From Mangifera indica (lineage: Eukaryota; Streptophyta; Magnoliopsida; Sapindales; Anacardiaceae), in the NCBI RefSeq assembly GCF_011075055.1, contig NC_058143.1, forward strand, positions 15,329,057 through 15,393,056: a DNA stretch of 64,000 nt, read 5' to 3'. Made by a program: the position numbers and the translations under genes. Positions 60,534-64,000 of this stretch are shown here, in pieces. Positions within the stretch are counted from its first letter, which is position 1. Every line of letters begins with the position of its first letter. The notes beneath the pieces are model-generated. The model had not been told where the DNA came from, ran no database searches, and saw only the letters and a program-made list of their open reading frames with translations.

Positions 60534-62686
60534 GTTTCTGGGATTATATGCTAGTCAAGAAGGCAATTTTCTCCCATGGAGTTGCTCTAATAGTAGTTTT
60601 GTTTAGTTTTTGAAATTAAATCTATTGTTGTTGTGGATTTTGGTGGCTCTATGTTTTAGTTATATTGTCAGGATTTGAGAAGTCTTCAGAATATATTTTT
60701 GATGAATTGAGTAGTAATGCATTTCTGTTTTCCTTCATTGTTAACAATTGAAACTCTTTAAGTTTGCATGGCTTGAAAATGGCATTATTTTTTTCATCTG
60801 TAACTTTAAAATTTGTTGATGGGATTGGAATTTTGTTTAAATATCGAAATATAATTAGATAGTTTTAAATTAAAGATAAAATAATATTTAATAATATGAT
60901 ATTAGGATTTTAATATAAAGTTGTGCATTTTGGTTATAGTTGTATTGTTAATAGTTTTATTGATGGTCTTAAGCGAAAAGATTCAACCGCGATGATGGAA
61001 TTTTATGTGAAAAAAAGTTGGATTAGGACAAGATTTTTTCGTAGTGTTTATTTGACTAATTGTTTTTCAAGCAATTATGACAAATTCTATATATGAAAAG
61101 GGAAATTAATTGACTCACATTTAACTTAAATCTAAATATAATTAATCAAGTGTTTTAATGTTAAACAAATATAACCACGAAAATAACTATATATAAAGGA
61201 ACTTTCAATTCATTTTTAAGTTTTAAAAATTGCATTTTCACCCTTTCTATTGAGAGGGAACCTGCATACTAACCGAATTTTCATCAATTGTTGAGCAGTT
61301 TTTGTGATGAAAATGGTATTAGAGGTTAGTAAATCATTCTTTTATTATGTTTAATAGTTTATATTATACAAAATTAAGTATTTTGGTGTCCTTTTTCTAC
61401 ATTTTGGATGTCAAATTTGTTGAATTTGAAAATTTGAGAAATAACTGGAACCTGATATGTTTTAGATGAAATTTATTAATAAATTCGTGTTAGAATGGTT
61501 ATAGAATTAATTGGTCATGAAATGAAATTGGATTAAAAAATTTGAGATTTTTTTTGCCATGAATCACACAGGGGATGTGCGTAGGGGGGTTATATAATTT
61601 TTCATGACACATGGTGGTAGGTTTTAAATTTTCTAATTTTGGGGTTCTTCTAATTTTTTTAATTTGGGGCAAATTGAGATTTTTCAGTTCAGTTTTTTTT
61701 TTTAAGTATAATTTTTAAATTTTTTATTTGTTTTTTTGAATAAAATATAGTCTTGAAAAATTTGATATGTGATTTGACAAATAACAATTCCCTTCACTTG
61801 ATCAATTATCAATTTACCACTATTAGGTAAAATTTCAATTTACTTTTACATGATAAAGATCATTTTATCTTTCACATAGTTACAATTATTAAATAACCGC
61901 AATATAGTGAGACAGTAAAAACGTAAAATTTAAAAACTTATAAGGTGTGATAATTCTACCCTTTTGTTGGTATATGGTAATTTTGGCATTAAATTAGAGG
62001 TGTTGATCATATCTATTTAACACCCAAAAAGTAGGTCAATATTTATAGGTTAATTAGGGCAATCTTATTTAATTTTATTTCCTTATAATAAATACAATCT
62101 TAACCAAAGAAATAATTTGCTTTTATTACTTAAAAAATAAAGACAGGGAGGGAGAGAAAATACTAACGACTGGAAAAGAGATTGTCACCAAAAAGTTATC
62201 ATGGAAACTTTAGAGAGAAATAATAATTTTTTAAATTTTAAGTGAGTAAAAATTGTTAAAATTTTAAATTTAGAGAGAAAATATAATAAATTTTTAATTT
62301 TCTAAAAATTTTACTAAATAATGATTTTACTTATAGTACTAATCACAAAAATTAATAAATGGGTGAGTGTTTAAATTTTTCAAAGTTATGGACAGCCACA
62401 GAATCCCACTAATTTTTGGGTGTGAAAAAGTATTTTGGCCAAAAAGAAAAGGGGAAGGAAAAGTGAATGAATCATGGTAGGTGTGCTTAAAAGATTCCGT
62501 TTTGTCTGTCTTTGGCATCGTTTCTGTTTTATGTTTCTTCTTCGTTCATATTTCCCATACCAAACTTATTTATATTTATATATATTCGTGGCCCTGATTT
62601 TCTTGTTTTTCTTACACGTTTCTTCTTCCTTTTTGCACCCATTTCGTAACTTCCCTTCTCATTCTTCCCAATTCACTATTTTCATA
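60534..62686. other. Intergenic between the eS24 and guanosine deaminase genes
   Basis: It starts with the eS24 3'UTR. About 62160-62442 resembles half of the GGCC Mutator-like family and ends AAAAAGTATTTTGGCC. The last ~150 bases are pyrimidine-rich and probably form the leader of the next gene. I see no additional gene. Confidence 0.5.

Positions 62687-64000
<1,314 letters not shown>

Overview
This 64 kb window is AT-rich nuclear DNA of a dicot plant. It holds spliced genes with GT-AG introns, eight cellular genes that I can name or describe, and long intergenic tracts full of small non-autonomous transposons. From memory, the zeta-carotene desaturase (ZDS) protein is very close to Citrus ZDS, including the poorly conserved transit peptide. 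I therefore infer Rutaceae or another Sapindales lineage, but I could not run a comparison.

Layout. (1) 0.5-2.3 kb, minus: a PP1 inhibitor-3 gene with a 5'UTR intron. (2) 2.3-3.1 kb: a two-unit direct repeat with a stretch resembling antisense 25S rRNA. (3) 3.6-4.9 kb: unidentified coding-like debris. (4) 5.4-6.5 kb, minus: a DUF868 gene. (5) 8.1-14 kb: transposon-derived DNA, including one element with gene-like cargo. (6) 15.3-16.8 kb, plus: a six-exon tail-anchored protein resembling the N-terminal half of SYP5 syntaxins. (7) 21.0-26.4 kb, plus: ZDS, 14 exons, 569 aa, intact. (8) 28.4-29.7 kb: a 1.3 kb foldback element with a nested insertion in one arm. (9) 30.6-31.5 kb, minus: a second DUF868 gene. 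(10) 31.7-45 kb: Mutator-like elements, MITEs and a diverged local duplication. (11) 45.6-48.6 kb, plus: a WNK4/5-type kinase, 7 exons, 727 aa. (12) 50.9-55.6 kb, minus: a chloroplast DUF1517/FLAP1-like gene, 6 exons, with a one-base frameshift in exon 5 and a Ty1/copia remnant in intron 3. (13) 58.8-60.5 kb, plus: 40S ribosomal protein eS24, 5 exons, with a telo-box promoter. (14) 62.7-64 kb, plus: the first three exons of a guanosine deaminase gene, cut by the window end.

The genes do not form a pathway; this is an ordinary plant gene order. They cover phosphatase control, carotenoid synthesis, membrane traffic, ion/stress signalling, thylakoid acclimation, translation and purine catabolism.

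The intergenic DNA has recognisable structure. There are at least three transposon families: Mutator-like elements with 9-bp target duplications, 0.45-0.5 kb MITEs with GTTTGGTT-type ends, and many ~130-180 bp foldback MITEs that host TA microsatellites. I found no convincing new biological system. The best leads are the foldback with its nested insert, the FLAP1-like frameshift, the SNARE-less SYP5-like protein, and the gene-fragment-bearing elements. Exon boundaries were placed by hand from splice consensus and reading-frame continuity.
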